31,035 bases of DNA from positions 1 through 31,035 of the forward strand of contig JBHHYS010000025.1 of assembly GCA_046757645.1 (NCBI GenBank). Reading direction: 5' to 3'. Positions 1 through 8,700 of this stretch are shown piece by piece (the stretch's first letter is position 1; every line of letters begins with the position of its first letter). The stretch is from JBHHYS01 sp046757645. GTDB lineage: Bacteria; Acidobacteriota; Terriglobia; Acidiferrales; 2-02-FULL-67-57. The notes below the pieces were generated by a model. The model ran no database searches and was not told where the DNA came from. It worked only from the letters and a program-made list of their open reading frames with translations. Position numbers and translations under genes: made by a program.

Positions 1-164
1 GTGACGTACCAGCCGCTGCCCTTGAACTGGATGGCGGGGGCGGAGAGCAGGCGGCTGGCGGAGGCGCCGCAACTCGGGCAGGGAGCCTGGGGCGGGTCGT
101 CGAACTTCTGAAGCAGCTCAAACCGCTTCCCGCACCCGGCACATTCGTATTCGTAGAGTGGCAT
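1..164 (-). CDS. FmdB-type zinc-ribbon protein (C-terminus cut by window edge)
   Basis: The reading frame starts at ATG 164 and runs off the left end after 54 codons. The N-terminus MPLYEYECAGCGKRFE followed by a second CPSCG pair is the FmdB/putative regulatory zinc-ribbon pattern: two Cys-x-x-Cys knuckles (CAGC and CPSC) spaced to bind one zinc. Members are small (about 70-110 residues), usually have a low-complexity tail, and have no firmly known biochemical role. Residues after the ribbon (SRLLSAPAIQFKGSGWYVT) match the conserved family segment. It is read divergently from rsmI. The tail and stop codon lie outside the window. Family assignment is secure; function is not. Confidence 0.85.
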   Translation of the reverse strand, partial: MPLYEYECAGCGKRFELLQKFDDPPQAPCPSCGASASRLLSAPAIQFKGSGWYV

Positions 165-195
165 CGGATTCGTCCCCCGCCCGCCGTGAACAGCC

Positions 196-206
196 ATTCT
201 AGCACA
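196..206 (-). promoter_or_regulatory. Extended -10 promoter for the FmdB-type gene
   Basis: On the minus strand the sequence TGTGCTAGAAT lies about 32 bases upstream of the ATG at 164. It contains an extended -10 (TGC-TAGAAT). No recognisable -35 hexamer lies 17 bases upstream. A nearly identical 18-base block precedes rfaE2 at 9947. Confidence 0.5.
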
Positions 207-277
207 GCCGACCGGGGGGCTCCCCGGGCACCGGCCCGGAGGGGAAGGGATTCCGGTTTCCTCCCCCCGTGAGAGCG

Positions 278-286
278 TGGTAGACT
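278..286 (+). promoter_or_regulatory. Extended -10 promoter for rsmI
   Basis: TGGTAGACT reads as an extended -10 (TGG-TAGACT). It would place transcription start near 293 and give rsmI a leader of about 75 bases. No good -35 box is seen. Confidence 0.4.
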
Positions 287-367
287 CCGGAGCGGGGTGG
301 AGGAGAGGCAGGGTTCAAAGGTTCTGCCGGCTCAACCGCCCGGCCGATTTCCACCTCGCCATCGCTG

Positions 368-1267
368 ATGGGCACGCAAACGGCCAGCTATCCCGCACCG
401 CGCCGCAACGCCAACGGCGGCTGCCTCTATCTGGTGTCCACACCCATCGGCAACCTGGAGGACATCACCCTGCGCGCCCTGCGCGTGCTCAAGGAAGTGG
501 ACTTCATCGCCTGCGAAGACACCCGGGGAACCGCCAAGCTGTTGCAGCATTACGGCATCCACAAGCGCGCCTTGAGTTACCACGAACACAACGAGGTGGT
601 GCGCGCCGCCGAAATCGTTCTGGAGATGGAAGAGGGGGCGCGGGTGGCACTGGTCTCCGACGCCGGCACCCCCGGCATCTCCGACCCCGGCGACCATCTG
701 ATCTCCCTCGCCATCCGCCACGGCATCCCCATCGTCCCCGTCCCGGGCGCCACCGCCTTTGGCGCCGCGTTGATGGCCTCCGGGCTGCCTGCTCACCACT
801 TCCACTTCGTCGGCTTCCTCCCGGCGCGGCGCACCCAGCGACGCAAGGCGTTAAAGCAACTGAAGGACGAGCCGGGCACCCTCATCTTCTACGAGGCCCC
901 GCACCGCCTCGCCGAGTCGCTCGCCGATATGGCGGCGATGCTGGGCGACCGCTACATCGTTCTCGCCCGCGAGGTTACCAAGCTGCATGAAGAATTCCTT
1001 CGCGGCCCCCTGCTCCGAATCCTCTCCGAGGTGAAAAAACGCCCGCCCAAAGGGGAGATCACCGTCCTGGTCGCCCCGGCCGACCCCGAAGCCTGGAAGC
1101 AGCCGGCGCGCCGCGAACCCTCCGTGCGCGCCCGCGTCCAACGCCTGCAGAAGCAGAAAGGGCTCGACCTCAAAGCCGCCCTCAAACAGGTGGCCCGCCA
1201 ACTCGGCCTCTCCCGCAGCGAAGCCTACCGCCGCTTGCAAGAAGAAAAAGCCCTGGCAGAAGATTAG
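368..1267 (+). CDS. rsmI: 16S rRNA (cytidine(1402)-2'-O)-methyltransferase RsmI
   Basis: This 299-residue protein is the tetrapyrrole-methylase-fold enzyme that 2'-O-methylates C1402 of 16S rRNA in the decoding centre, using S-adenosylmethionine. Diagnostic segments are LVSTPIGNLEDITLRAL (residues about 21-37), the CEDTR motif, and VSDAGTPGISDPG in the SAM-binding region (about residues 95-108), followed by PVPGATA. The Lys/Arg-rich C-terminus is typical, as is the overall length. The ATG at 368 is the only sensible start; about 18 residues precede the conserved core and no strong ribosome-binding site is visible. It stands alone, divergent from the FmdB-type gene and followed by a repeat-rich spacer. 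Confidence 0.96.
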   Translation: MGTQTASYPAPRRNANGGCLYLVSTPIGNLEDITLRALRVLKEVDFIACEDTRGTAKLLQHYGIHKRALSYHEHNEVVRAAEIVLEMEEGARVALVSDAGTPGISDPGDHLISLAIRHGIPIVPVPGATAFGAALMASGLPAHHFHFVGFLPARRTQRRKALKQLKDEPGTLIFYEAPHRLAESLADMAAMLGDRYIVLAREVTKLHEEFLRGPLLRILSEVKKRPPKGEITVLVAPADPEAWKQPARREPSVRARVQRLQKQKGLDLKAALKQVARQLGLSRSEAYRRLQEEKALAED

Positions 1268-1330
1268 CGACCCGCGACTCGGCGTCCTCTGCGCCTCTGC
1301 GGTGAGATAGCGCCGGTAGCGCAGGATGGC

Positions 1331-1354
1331 GGGACAGACAAGAATGTCTGTCCC
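1331..1354 (+). repeat. Perfect 10-bp-stem hairpin, GACA-AGAA-TGTC family
   Basis: Left arm GGGACAGACA (1331-1340), loop AGAA, right arm TGTCTGTCCC (1345-1354). Related copies lie at 9396-9413 (perfect 7-bp stem), 11560-11581 (decayed) and near 28657-28672 (decayed), all in intergenic gaps. Confidence 0.8.
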
Positions 1355-1390
1355 ACCACCTACGTGCAGGCTTAGTACTTCTTTCGGCAG

Positions 1391-1443
1391 GGCACGGCTT
1401 CAGCCGTGCCGAACAGCCCACAATGGAATTTGGGCTTTAGCCC
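1391..1443 (+). repeat. Two-hairpin REP-like element, copy 1
   Basis: Hairpin one is GGCACGGC-TTCA-GCCGTGCC (1391-1410). After a 21-base spacer comes GGGC-TTTA-GCCC (1432-1443). The same arrangement recurs at 30551-30607 with a different but still perfectly paired first stem. This resembles bacterial REP/BIME elements, for which RAYT transposases are the usual mobilisers; no such gene is in the window. Confidence 0.8.
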
Positions 1444-1464
1444 CTGCGCCGGTAGCGCAGGATG

Positions 1465-1484
1465 GCCGCAGGCCTTCCTGCGGC
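1465..1484 (+). repeat. 8-bp-stem hairpin with CCTT loop
   Basis: GCCGCAGG-CCTT-CCTGCGGC, perfectly paired and overlapping the end of the second 21-bp direct repeat. It lacks a T-run, so it is not an obvious intrinsic terminator. Confidence 0.7.
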
Positions 1485-1532
1485 TTGCGCCCTGCCTGGG
1501 GTGGCAGCGCGGCTCAAGCCTTGCCCTGACGA

Positions 1533-1892
1533 TTAGGTGGACTCGGGGATGTAGGTGCGCAATCGGGGGCCGGTGAACTGGATGCCGACCTCCCAGCGCC
1601 CTTCCTCTTTGGCCACCACTCGCCGAACCTCACCGGTGGTCTCGAAGTCGCCGCGGAAGCCGCCTTCCCGCCCCAGCGGCCGGTGGGGAATGATTAGCTC
1701 CACCTCTTGCCCCACCGCGAGTTCGCGGTAGGTGAGGAAGCTGGCGCCGTCGCGGCTGACGTTGTAGCTAGCGGTGGTGTCCTCGAAGGGGCTGCCGTGG
1801 ACGTCGTGGCCCCGGACGAGCAGCGGCAGGGAAACGTAGATACGCCGGCTGGAGCGCTGCTCCGACCAACCCGCTTTTTTCCCCTCCATCAT
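1533..1892 (-). CDS. PilZ-domain protein
   Basis: A 119-residue single-domain protein. Residues RSSRRIYVSLPL give the R-x-x-x-R-type loop and YNVSRDGASF gives the D/N-x-S-x-x-G strand motif that together bind cyclic di-GMP in PilZ domains. Here the second motif reads N-V-S-R-D-G. The central strands and the final WEVGIQF segment are typical. No other output domain is fused, so it may act through protein contacts or be a degenerate PilZ. It ends 265 bases after rsmI on the opposite strand and lies 9 bases downstream of the dus gene, so it is probably co-transcribed with that gene. The ATG at 1892 is used; a second ATG one codon in is possible. Confidence 0.85.
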   Translation of the reverse strand: MMEGKKAGWSEQRSSRRIYVSLPLLVRGHDVHGSPFEDTTASYNVSRDGASFLTYRELAVGQEVELIIPHRPLGREGGFRGDFETTGEVRRVVAKEEGRWEVGIQFTGPRLRTYIPEST

Positions 1893-1901
1893 TTCCGCGC
1901 C

Positions 1902-2987
1902 TCAATCGTCGGCGGCACAGGCCTCCCGGGGCATTTCCCCCGGCACCCGCCGCGCTGCGGGCCCGCGGGCAATTTGGGAAAAGAACGCCTCCACGCGATC
2001 CATCACCTCCGCCGGGGTGCGCGCCGCGTGGATGGCCCGGCGCAGCATTCCCCCGTGACGCAACCCGTGGGTGAAGCGGCTGGCGAACTGCTTCATCCGC
2101 CCCAGCGCCTCGGGGTGTTCGCCGGCCTGCCCCGCCGACTTTTTTCCATCGAGAAATGCCGCGGGGGCCAGCAGGCGCCGGTAGAACTCCTGCAGTAGCC
2201 GGTAGCGGTCCTCCTCGGTCGGTTCCGAGTAGCGTCCGGTGGAGAAGTAGTCGGCCATCTGCCGGAAGAGCCAAGGGTTGGCGACCGCGGCCCGCCCAAT
2301 CATCACCGCGTCGCAGCCCGTCTCCCGGAACATCCGCGCCGCGTCTTCGGGCCGATGAACGTCGCCGTTGCCCACCACCGGAATCCGCACCGTCTCTTTC
2401 AACTCCGCAATCCGCCCCCAATCGGCCGCGGCTGAGTAGCCCTGCACGCGGGTGCGCGGATGCAGGGCAATGGCTTCGACCCCGCAGTCTTCCGCCAGCC
2501 GGCCCACTTCGCGCACCACAATGGAGTTCTCATCCCAGCCGGCGCGAATCTTGATGGTCAGGGGAATCCGCACCGCGGCGCGCACCCGGCGAAGAATTTT
2601 CTCAAGCCAGGGCAGGTCGCGCAGCAAGCCCGAGCCGCCGCACTTGACCACCTTCTTCGCCGGACAGCCCAGGTTGATGTCCACGAGGTCGAAGCCCAGC
2701 GACTCCACCAAGGCCGCCGCCTCGGCCAAGGTCTCGGGGTTGGCGCCGAAGAGTTGAGCCTCGATCGGATGCTCGTCTTCGGTGAAATAAAGATAGCGGC
2801 GGGTGCGGGCGTTGGCCTTCAAGAGCCCGTCGGCGCTGGTGAACTCGGTGATCAGCAGCCCGCAGCCGCTCTGCTCGCGGATCAAGCGACGAAAGACGTT
2901 GTCGGTGACGCCCGCCATCGGCGCCAGCACCGTCGCCGGGCGGAGCACCCGGCCGCCCACCTGCCACTGTGCATACCGCTCGATCAT
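1902..2987 (-). CDS. dusB: tRNA-dihydrouridine synthase (DusB type)
   Basis: A 361-residue FMN enzyme that reduces specific uridines in tRNA D-loops to dihydrouridine with NAD(P)H. The TIM-barrel landmarks are present: LAPMAGVTDNVFRRL near the N-terminus, INLGCPAKKVVKCGGSGLL with the catalytic Cys of the NxGCPxxxV motif (about residue 109), KIRAGWD, HPRTRVQGYSAAADW, VVGNGDV and MIGRAAVANPWLF for phosphate binding. The C-terminal helical tRNA-binding domain follows. Length and motifs fit DusB better than DusA or DusC, though DusB is the ancestral type and the exact uridine target cannot be read from sequence. It probably forms a transcript with the downstream PilZ gene. Confidence 0.93.
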   Translation of the reverse strand: MIERYAQWQVGGRVLRPATVLAPMAGVTDNVFRRLIREQSGCGLLITEFTSADGLLKANARTRRYLYFTEDEHPIEAQLFGANPETLAEAAALVESLGFDLVDINLGCPAKKVVKCGGSGLLRDLPWLEKILRRVRAAVRIPLTIKIRAGWDENSIVVREVGRLAEDCGVEAIALHPRTRVQGYSAAADWGRIAELKETVRIPVVGNGDVHRPEDAARMFRETGCDAVMIGRAAVANPWLFRQMADYFSTGRYSEPTEEDRYRLLQEFYRRLLAPAAFLDGKKSAGQAGEHPEALGRMKQFASRFTHGLRHGGMLRRAIHAARTPAEVMDRVEAFFSQIARGPAARRVPGEMPREACAADD

Positions 2988-3063
2988 CGAAATCCCGTCC
3001 CCCGAGAACGGTTGCTATTCTGCCGGAAAGCTAACCGCGGGCGCAAGCCGGCGGCCGCTGGCG

Positions 3064-3612
3064 CTAGAGCAAGGTGGTGTCGAGGGTCGGTTCGGGCTTG
3101 CGGGCAGGCGGAGCCGGGCGGCGAGGACGCCCGACGGCGGCTTCCCGATGAGGCGGCCGCGAAGCGGGCGGGCGTTTCGAAGCCAGCGAGCCCACCGGGC
3201 GCGGCTTCTCGCGAAAGGGCGCGCCCTCCAGGTAGGCGCGCAAGGCCTGGCGGGAGCCGTCAAAAAAATGCTCCGCCAGCGCCGCCACCGCCTGCGCTCG
3301 CGCTTCGGCTTTCCGATAAACGGGCGTGTAGCGGTGGGCCTTGCCCCGCTTGCGCCGCTCCACCACCCCCTTGCGGGTCAAGCGGTCCATAATCGTCTCC
3401 ACGGTGGTGTAGGCCAGCGGGCGGGCGTCGGCCGCCAGTTGCTCGCGAATCTCCCGCACGCTGACCTCCTCCCCTTGCCACACCACCTTCATGCACTCGA
3501 GCTCCAGCGGCGGCAGCTCGTAGATTGTCTTCCGGGGGACGTAGGCCCGGCGGCCTGCCCGTCCGGCAGGCGAGGGCGAGGCCCGACGAGAACTGCGCGC
3601 GGCCCGTTTCAT
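3064..3612 (-). CDS. BlaI/MecI/CopY-family transcriptional repressor
   Basis: Residues about 32-105 (ELPPLELECMKVVWQ...VSVREIREQL...AYTTVETIMDRLTRKGVVE) form the winged-helix of BlaI/MecI repressors, which bind DNA as dimers and are normally inactivated by a BlaR1/MecR1 M56 protease. No such partner gene is in the window. The protein has a basic N-terminal extension of about 30 residues containing a palindromic repeat at DNA level (3553-3571) and a Pro/Arg-rich tail of about 50 residues, both unusual for the family. The start ATG overlaps the stop of the upstream exoribonuclease gene by 4 bases, so translation is probably coupled. A shorter protein starting nearer the domain is possible, but no good internal ATG precedes it. 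Confidence 0.82.
   Translation of the reverse strand: MKRAARSSRRASPSPAGRAGRRAYVPRKTIYELPPLELECMKVVWQGEEVSVREIREQLAADARPLAYTTVETIMDRLTRKGVVERRKRGKAHRYTPVYRKAEARAQAVAALAEHFFDGSRQALRAYLEGAPFREKPRPVGSLASKRPPASRPPHREAAVGRPRRPAPPARKPEPTLDTTLL
3553..3571. repeat. CCTGCC...GGCAGG palindrome inside the BlaI-like gene
   Basis: GCCTGCC, five bases, GGCAGGC. Related palindromes occur at 23849-23869 (inside the DUF4350 gene), 27235-27248 and 28634-28648 (intergenic). Here it encodes part of the unusual N-terminal extension. Confidence 0.6.
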
Positions 3613-4673
3613 TTCTTCTTGGCCGGTTTGTCGCTAGCGGGGATGGGCTCGGCTGGATTGGAGTCGAATAGAGTGGTGGGCTCCGCCGCCCGGGGGCTCT
3701 CGGCGGAGAACTTCTCCCGGCGCAAGAGAAACCGTTCCAGGGAGCGGTTCCACGCCGTCCACTCGCCCTCCCGGTCGGCCGCTTCCGCCCCCTTCAGGCT
3801 GGCCCGCATGGCTTCCATCTTGGAGTCAATGTCGTCCAGATAATGGAGCAGCACCGCCTCGGGAAACTTGGGGGTGACCGGGGAGCCGAACTCCAGCCGC
3901 CCGTGGTGGCTTAACACCAAGTGTTGCACCAGAACCCGCAGCGGGGCGGGAAAGCCGGGGATGGCGTCCATCTTGCGGTTGAGCAGCTCGAGAGCGATAG
4001 CGATGTGGCCGAGCAAGTTGCCCACGCTGGTGTAGTCGAAGGAACGCTCGTAGCTGAGCTCGTAGACCTTCCCGAGGTCGTGCAGCACCGCCCCGGCCAG
4101 CAGCAGGTTGAGGTCAATCTCCGGGTAGTTCGGCGCCGCCTGCTGGCACAGACGACACAGCGAGACGATGTGCTCCAGCAACCCGCCCCGGTAGGCGTGG
4201 TGCATGATCTTCGCCCCGGGCGCTTGCTTGAGGCGCGCGGCCAACTCCGGCTCTTCGAGCACCGCCAGCAACAATTGCCGCAGGTGGGCATCGCCGACGC
4301 CGCGCGCCACCTGGAGCAACTCGGCGTAGAGCCCCTCCACGTCTTTGTCCGTCTGGCGCAGATAGTCCGCCATCTCCACTTCGGCGTCCCGGGCCCGGCG
4401 CAGCCGCTTCACCCTCAGTTGGATCTCCCCCCGGTAGGATTCCACCGTGGCTTCCACCTTCACCACGTCATCCCGCTGGAACTCCGGCTCCAGCTGCGCC
4501 ACCTCGTCCCACACCCGCGCCTCCACCGTCCCGCTGCGGTCGGTGAGCCGCAAGGCGAGGTAGGGCCTGCCCTCCCGTGTCGATCGCAGCTCTTTGGACT
4601 CGACCAGAAAGAAGGAGACAATGGGTTGGTTTTCGTGCTGGGCCAGTTCACCAACGTAGATCGGTTTCATCAT
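3609..4673 (-). CDS. YhaM-like 3'-5' exoribonuclease (OB-fold plus HD domain)
   Basis: A 354-residue protein with an N-terminal OB-fold nucleic-acid-binding domain (residues about 5-90, LRLTDRSGTVEARVWDEV) and a C-terminal HD phosphohydrolase domain. Metal-binding elements are HHAYRGGLLEHIVSL, AVLHDLGK (the HD pair), GHIAIALELL, and LVLSHHG followed by PKFPEAVLLHYLDD. This layout is that of YhaM, which degrades RNA and single-stranded DNA 3' to 5'. The last 40 residues are a low-complexity Lys/Pro tail. The gene lies 3 bases after surA and overlaps the BlaI-like gene by 4 bases, so the three are probably one operon. Two adjacent ATG codons (4673 and 4670) are both usable. Confidence 0.88.
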   Translation of the reverse strand: MMKPIYVGELAQHENQPIVSFFLVESKELRSTREGRPYLALRLTDRSGTVEARVWDEVAQLEPEFQRDDVVKVEATVESYRGEIQLRVKRLRRARDAEVEMADYLRQTDKDVEGLYAELLQVARGVGDAHLRQLLLAVLEEPELAARLKQAPGAKIMHHAYRGGLLEHIVSLCRLCQQAAPNYPEIDLNLLLAGAVLHDLGKVYELSYERSFDYTSVGNLLGHIAIALELLNRKMDAIPGFPAPLRVLVQHLVLSHHGRLEFGSPVTPKFPEAVLLHYLDDIDSKMEAMRASLKGAEAADREGEWTAWNRSLERFLLRREKFSAESPRAAEPTTLFDSNPAEPIPASDKPAKKK

Positions 4674-4676
4674 CCC

Positions 4677-5729
4677 TCAGTCGCGCCGCCGCCCGTGCCG
4701 CCGCCGGCCCCGCCGCCTTGGCTTCGCCGGCGGCTCCACCGCACCGGTGTCCACGTAGCCCGCCCTCACGGAGATGAAGGCTTCCCGGCGCAGCTCGGAA
4801 AGGTACTCGCGCAGGGCGGGCTGCACCCGGTCAAAGTAGAGCTTCTGCCTCACGAGCCCTTTGATCTTTTCATAGGGAGGAATCCCCGCAGGGATGTGCT
4901 CGACCAGTTGCAAAATCAGGTAGCCCTCCCGGGTGCGCAGCGGATCGCTTACCCCCTCTTCGCGGAGCTTGGTGACCACCTCGCGAATCGCGGGCGCCAG
5001 TTTCTCCGGCTCGAAGTAGCCCAGTTCGCCCCCCGGGGCCGCGGTGGGCGCGTCGGAGTACTGCTTGGCCAGCTCGTCGAACTTTTCTCCCTTGCGAATC
5101 TTCTCCAGAATCTCCCGGGTGCGCGCGTCCAGTTGCTCCGGCGTACGGTCCTGCGAGGAAACCAAAATCTCCCGCAAGCGGAACTGTTCCGGCTGCGCCA
5201 TCTCCTCCCGGTGCTTCAAGTAATACTGGCGCATCTCTTCGGTGTCCACCATCACCTTGCCCGCCACCTCCCGCTGGATGACCAGGTCGGTGAGAATCTG
5301 TTGGCGCAACTGCTGGCGGAAATCCTCGAAGTCTGACCCGCGGGCGGTCACCGCCTGCTCCAATTCCTCCATGGTCTCCAGCCGCATATTCTGGCGAATG
5401 CGGTCCAGGCGCTTGATCACCGCGGCTTCCACGGAGAGGCCCAGGTCGTCGCCGCGTTGCACCAACAGGGCCTGGTCGATCAGGTCGCGCAGCAGGTCGC
5501 CGGCCTGCTCCTGAACCTTCGCCTCCAGCTCCGCGCCGCTGTGCTTGGCGCCCAACTCCTCGCGCAGCAACTCCCGGCTGCGCTCCAGGTCGGAGAGGGT
5601 GATGATTTCGTTGTTCACCCGCGCCACGATCTCTTCCAGCACCACCCGCTGGACCGATTCCGGCGCCGCCGCCCACACCGGCCCCGCCAGCAGAACGGCC
5701 AAAAACAACCGGAAAAGCCAGCTCCTCAT
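4677..5729 (-). CDS. surA: SurA-like periplasmic chaperone / parvulin peptidyl-prolyl isomerase
   Basis: A 350-residue exported protein. A signal peptide occupies residues 1 to about 21 (MRSWLFRLFLAVLLAGPVWA). A SurA-type N-terminal chaperone domain follows (ARVNNEIITLSDLERSRELL, about residues 35-165), then one parvulin domain at about 180-280 (LREILVSSQ...FDELAKQYSDAP...GGELGYFEPEKL...GYLILQLVEH). SurA escorts beta-barrel proteins to the outer membrane; E. coli SurA has two parvulin domains, this one has a single domain. The C-terminus is a very basic Arg/Lys run. AGGAA precedes the ATG. It is the first gene of a probable surA, exoribonuclease, BlaI-like operon. A generic PpiC/SurA-like isomerase with other clients remains possible. 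Confidence 0.88.
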   Translation of the reverse strand: MRSWLFRLFLAVLLAGPVWAAAPESVQRVVLEEIVARVNNEIITLSDLERSRELLREELGAKHSGAELEAKVQEQAGDLLRDLIDQALLVQRGDDLGLSVEAAVIKRLDRIRQNMRLETMEELEQAVTARGSDFEDFRQQLRQQILTDLVIQREVAGKVMVDTEEMRQYYLKHREEMAQPEQFRLREILVSSQDRTPEQLDARTREILEKIRKGEKFDELAKQYSDAPTAAPGGELGYFEPEKLAPAIREVVTKLREEGVSDPLRTREGYLILQLVEHIPAGIPPYEKIKGLVRQKLYFDRVQPALREYLSELRREAFISVRAGYVDTGAVEPPAKPRRRGRRRHGRRRD

Positions 5730-5769
5730 CTGTTCCTTGCCTCTCTTGCCCCGAGCAACAGAAGGAAAA

Positions 5770-5778
5770 ATTCTAGCC
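5770..5778 (-). promoter_or_regulatory. Extended -10-like promoter for surA
   Basis: On the minus strand GGCTAGAAT lies about 41 bases upstream of the surA start and overlaps the mfd stop codon. The hexamer TAGAAT equals that of the FmdB-type and rfaE2 promoters, but the extended TG is replaced by GG. Confidence 0.4.
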
Positions 5779-8700
5779 TAGCCCTCCAGCGCCAGCAATC
5801 GCTTTCTGAGTTGCGCCAGCCACTCGCGGGCCGCCACCCGCGCCGCCGGAAGGCGGAGCACGCCGCTCGGCTCCAGACGCGCCCCCGGCGTCTGCCGCAC
5901 GAACCCCACCAGGCGCTCGGGGCGCACCCGGGTCTCGGGATGGAAGTGCACCTGTATCTCCCCCCGGCGCTGCTCGATGGACTCCAGCAGGAGCCGCTCG
6001 CCCAGCGCCTTCAGCGCCGCGTAGCCCAGCAGGTTCTCCACCGAGGCCGGTAAGGGCCCGTAGCGGTCTTCCAGTTCCGTCACCAGCGCCGCCCGCTCGG
6101 CCTCGCTCCCACCCAGGGAGGCAATCCGCTTGTACATCCGCAGGCGCTGTCGCTCGTCTTCGATGTAGTCGGGCGGAATGCGGATGTCCACGCCCAGCTT
6201 TAGGGTGACGCGGGCCTCCGGCCCCGGCGCTTGGCCGCGCAGCTCGGCCATGGCCCGCTCCAGCATCTGGGTATAGAGGTCGAAGCCGATGGCGTTCACG
6301 TGCCCGTGCTGCTCCCGGCCCAGGAGATTGCCGGCGCCGCGCAGCTCCAGGTCGAGCGCGGCGATGCGAAAGCCCGAGCCCAACTGGCTGAATTCTTTCA
6401 GCGCCGCCAGCCGCCGCCGCACCGACTCCGAGAGGGACGCCGGGGGCGGCACCAGGAGATAGGCATAGGCGCGGCGGTTCGAGCGCCCCACCCGCCCCCG
6501 CAATTGATAGAGTTCCGCCAGGCCGTAGCGGTCGGCCCGGTCCACGACGATGGTGTTGCACAAAGGGATGTCGAGCCCGTTCTCGATAATTTTCGTGGTC
6601 ACCAGCACGTCGTACTGGTGCTGCATAAAGCCCAGCATGATGCGCTCCAGCTCGCGCTCCTTCATCTGCCCGTGCGCGGTGGCGATGCGCGCTTTCGGCA
6701 CCAGCCGGTGCAGCTTTTCCGCCACCCCGAAAATGGTCTCCACGCGGCTATGGACAAAGTAGACCTGGCCGTCCCGGGCCAACTCCTGTTCGAGCGCGCT
6801 CACTACCAAGTCGTCGCTGGCCGGCGCCACCACCGTCTGGATGGCCAGACGGTCGCGGGGCGGGGTTTCAATCAACGACAGGTCGCGCAGTCCGGTGAGG
6901 GCCATGTGCAGGGTGCGGGGGATGGGGGTGGCGGTCAGGGTGAGGACGTCCACGTGCATGCGCAACTGCTTCAGCCGTTCCTTGTGCCGCACCCCGAAGC
7001 GCTGCTCTTCGTCCACCACCAACAGGCCCAGGTCGTGGAAGCGCAGGTCGTCGCTCAGCAGCCGGTGCGTGCCCACCACGATATCAATCGTGCCGGCCTC
7101 TACGTCGGCCAGAATCGGCTTCTGTTCCCCACGCGTGCGGAAGCGGCTCAGCATCTCCACCCGCACGGGAAAGGGCGCCAAGCGCCGGCGGAAATTCTCA
7201 TAGTGCTGGAAGGCGAGCACGGTGGTGGGGGCCAGCACCGCCGCTTGCTTGGAATCGCACACCGCCTTGAAGACGGCCCGCAAGGCGACCTCCGTCTTGC
7301 CGAACCCCACGTCGCCCACCAGTAAGCGGTCCATGGGGTTCGGCCGTTCCATGTCGCACTTGACCTCCTCGCTGGCGGCGCGCTGGTCGGGGGTCTCCTC
7401 CCACTCGAAGGCGTCTTCGAATTCGCGCTGCCAGGGGGTGTCGGCACCGAAGGCGTGCCCGGGCACGGTGGCCCGCGCCGCGTAGAGCTGCAAGAGCTCC
7501 CCGGCCATTTCTCGCAGGGCGCGCGCCGCCCGCGCCTTCCGTCGCGCCCAGGCGAGCCCGCCCAGGCGGTCGAGCGTGGGGCGCACTCCTTCCAGGGAGC
7601 GGTACTTCTGCACCAGGTCGAGGTGGGGCAGGGGGACGTAGAGGCGGTCGCCCTCCAGGTAGTTGAGCTGCAGAAACTCTTCCGTGACGCCATCGTGGGT
7701 GAGTTGCTTCAATCCGGCGAACTGACCGATGCCGTGGTCAACGTGCACCACGTAGTCGCCTTCCTGCAACTCGCTGATGTCCGCGGCAAAGGCGGCTGCC
7801 TTCGACTTCACCTTCACCTTGGCGGGCGCCCGGGCCGGGGCCAGGCTCTCGAACAGATCAAAGTTGCCGAACAGGGTCAGCGAGGCCTCCGGGAAGCTGA
7901 CCCCTTCGGGCACCGTGCCCCGCAGCAAGACCACCGCGTTGGCCTCGCCCGCCTGCCCGGTTAACGGCGGGGCCAGCACGCTCTTTTCCTCCACCAGCCC
8001 GGAGCGGCGCCCCTCGGACGTGCCGAACCGGTAGGGAATCTCGTACTCGCTCAAAATCTCCGCCATCCGTTCCATCTCACCGGTGGTGGCGCTGGCCACC
8101 AGCAGCGGCCCACCCCTTCGCAGCCGCTGGCGCAGCTCCTCCACAAAAGCCCGCACCACTCCCCGAAAGCGTCGGGTGGGCTGGCTCAGCAGCACATAAT
8201 GCTCGGCCCCGGTAATCTCCAGCGCCAGTTGCTCCAGGTGCAGGCAGGGCCGCGCGGCGCTGCCGGCGGCGAAGGGCGTCCAGCGCAGGAACAACTCGCC
8301 CGGTGCGGCGCACGCCTTCGCCGAGGCCCGCTGGCCCCGACAAAGTCGGGGCGGGGCGGCGTATTCCTCCTCCAACCGCTCCCAGCACTTGTCCGCCTCT
8401 TCGCGCAGGCTCTGGGGCTCGTCGAGCAGCACCACCGCCCGGGGCGCCAGGTCAAGCAGTGTGCCGCCCAAGCTTTCCGCCAACGGCAGCAGAAACTCCC
8501 AGCCGGGAAAGGGATTGACCTGGCCCTCGGGTTCGCGGCCTTCCCGCAGCGCCCACAGCCGTCCCAGCCGCTCGGGGGTGCGCGGCACCTCCACCAGAGG
8601 CAGGAAGGTGGCCGCGGTCAGCGGGGCGGTGGAGCGCTGGGTGGCGGGATCGAACTCGCGCAGCTCCTCCAGCGTGTCGCCGAACAGCTCGAGGCGCACC

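Larger units (their letters stand above)
1310..1466 (+). repeat. 21-bp direct repeat pair in the rsmI-PilZ spacer
   Basis: An identical 21-base block occurs at 1310-1330 and 1446-1466; its core is CCGGTAGCGCAGGATGGC. Each copy is followed directly by a perfect hairpin (1331-1354 and 1465-1484). The whole 1268-1532 spacer is made of repeats and has no convincing gene. Confidence 0.85.

Noticed and set aside
1391..1484. Possible CRISPR-like array in the rsmI-PilZ spacer
   Set aside because: The hairpins differ in sequence, spacing is irregular, there is no repeated unit of 25-40 bases with unique spacers, and no cas genes are present.
3921..5336. Long plus-strand frame of 471 codons
   Set aside because: It is the antisense shadow of the exoribonuclease and surA genes, produced by high GC; composition is low in recognisable motifs.
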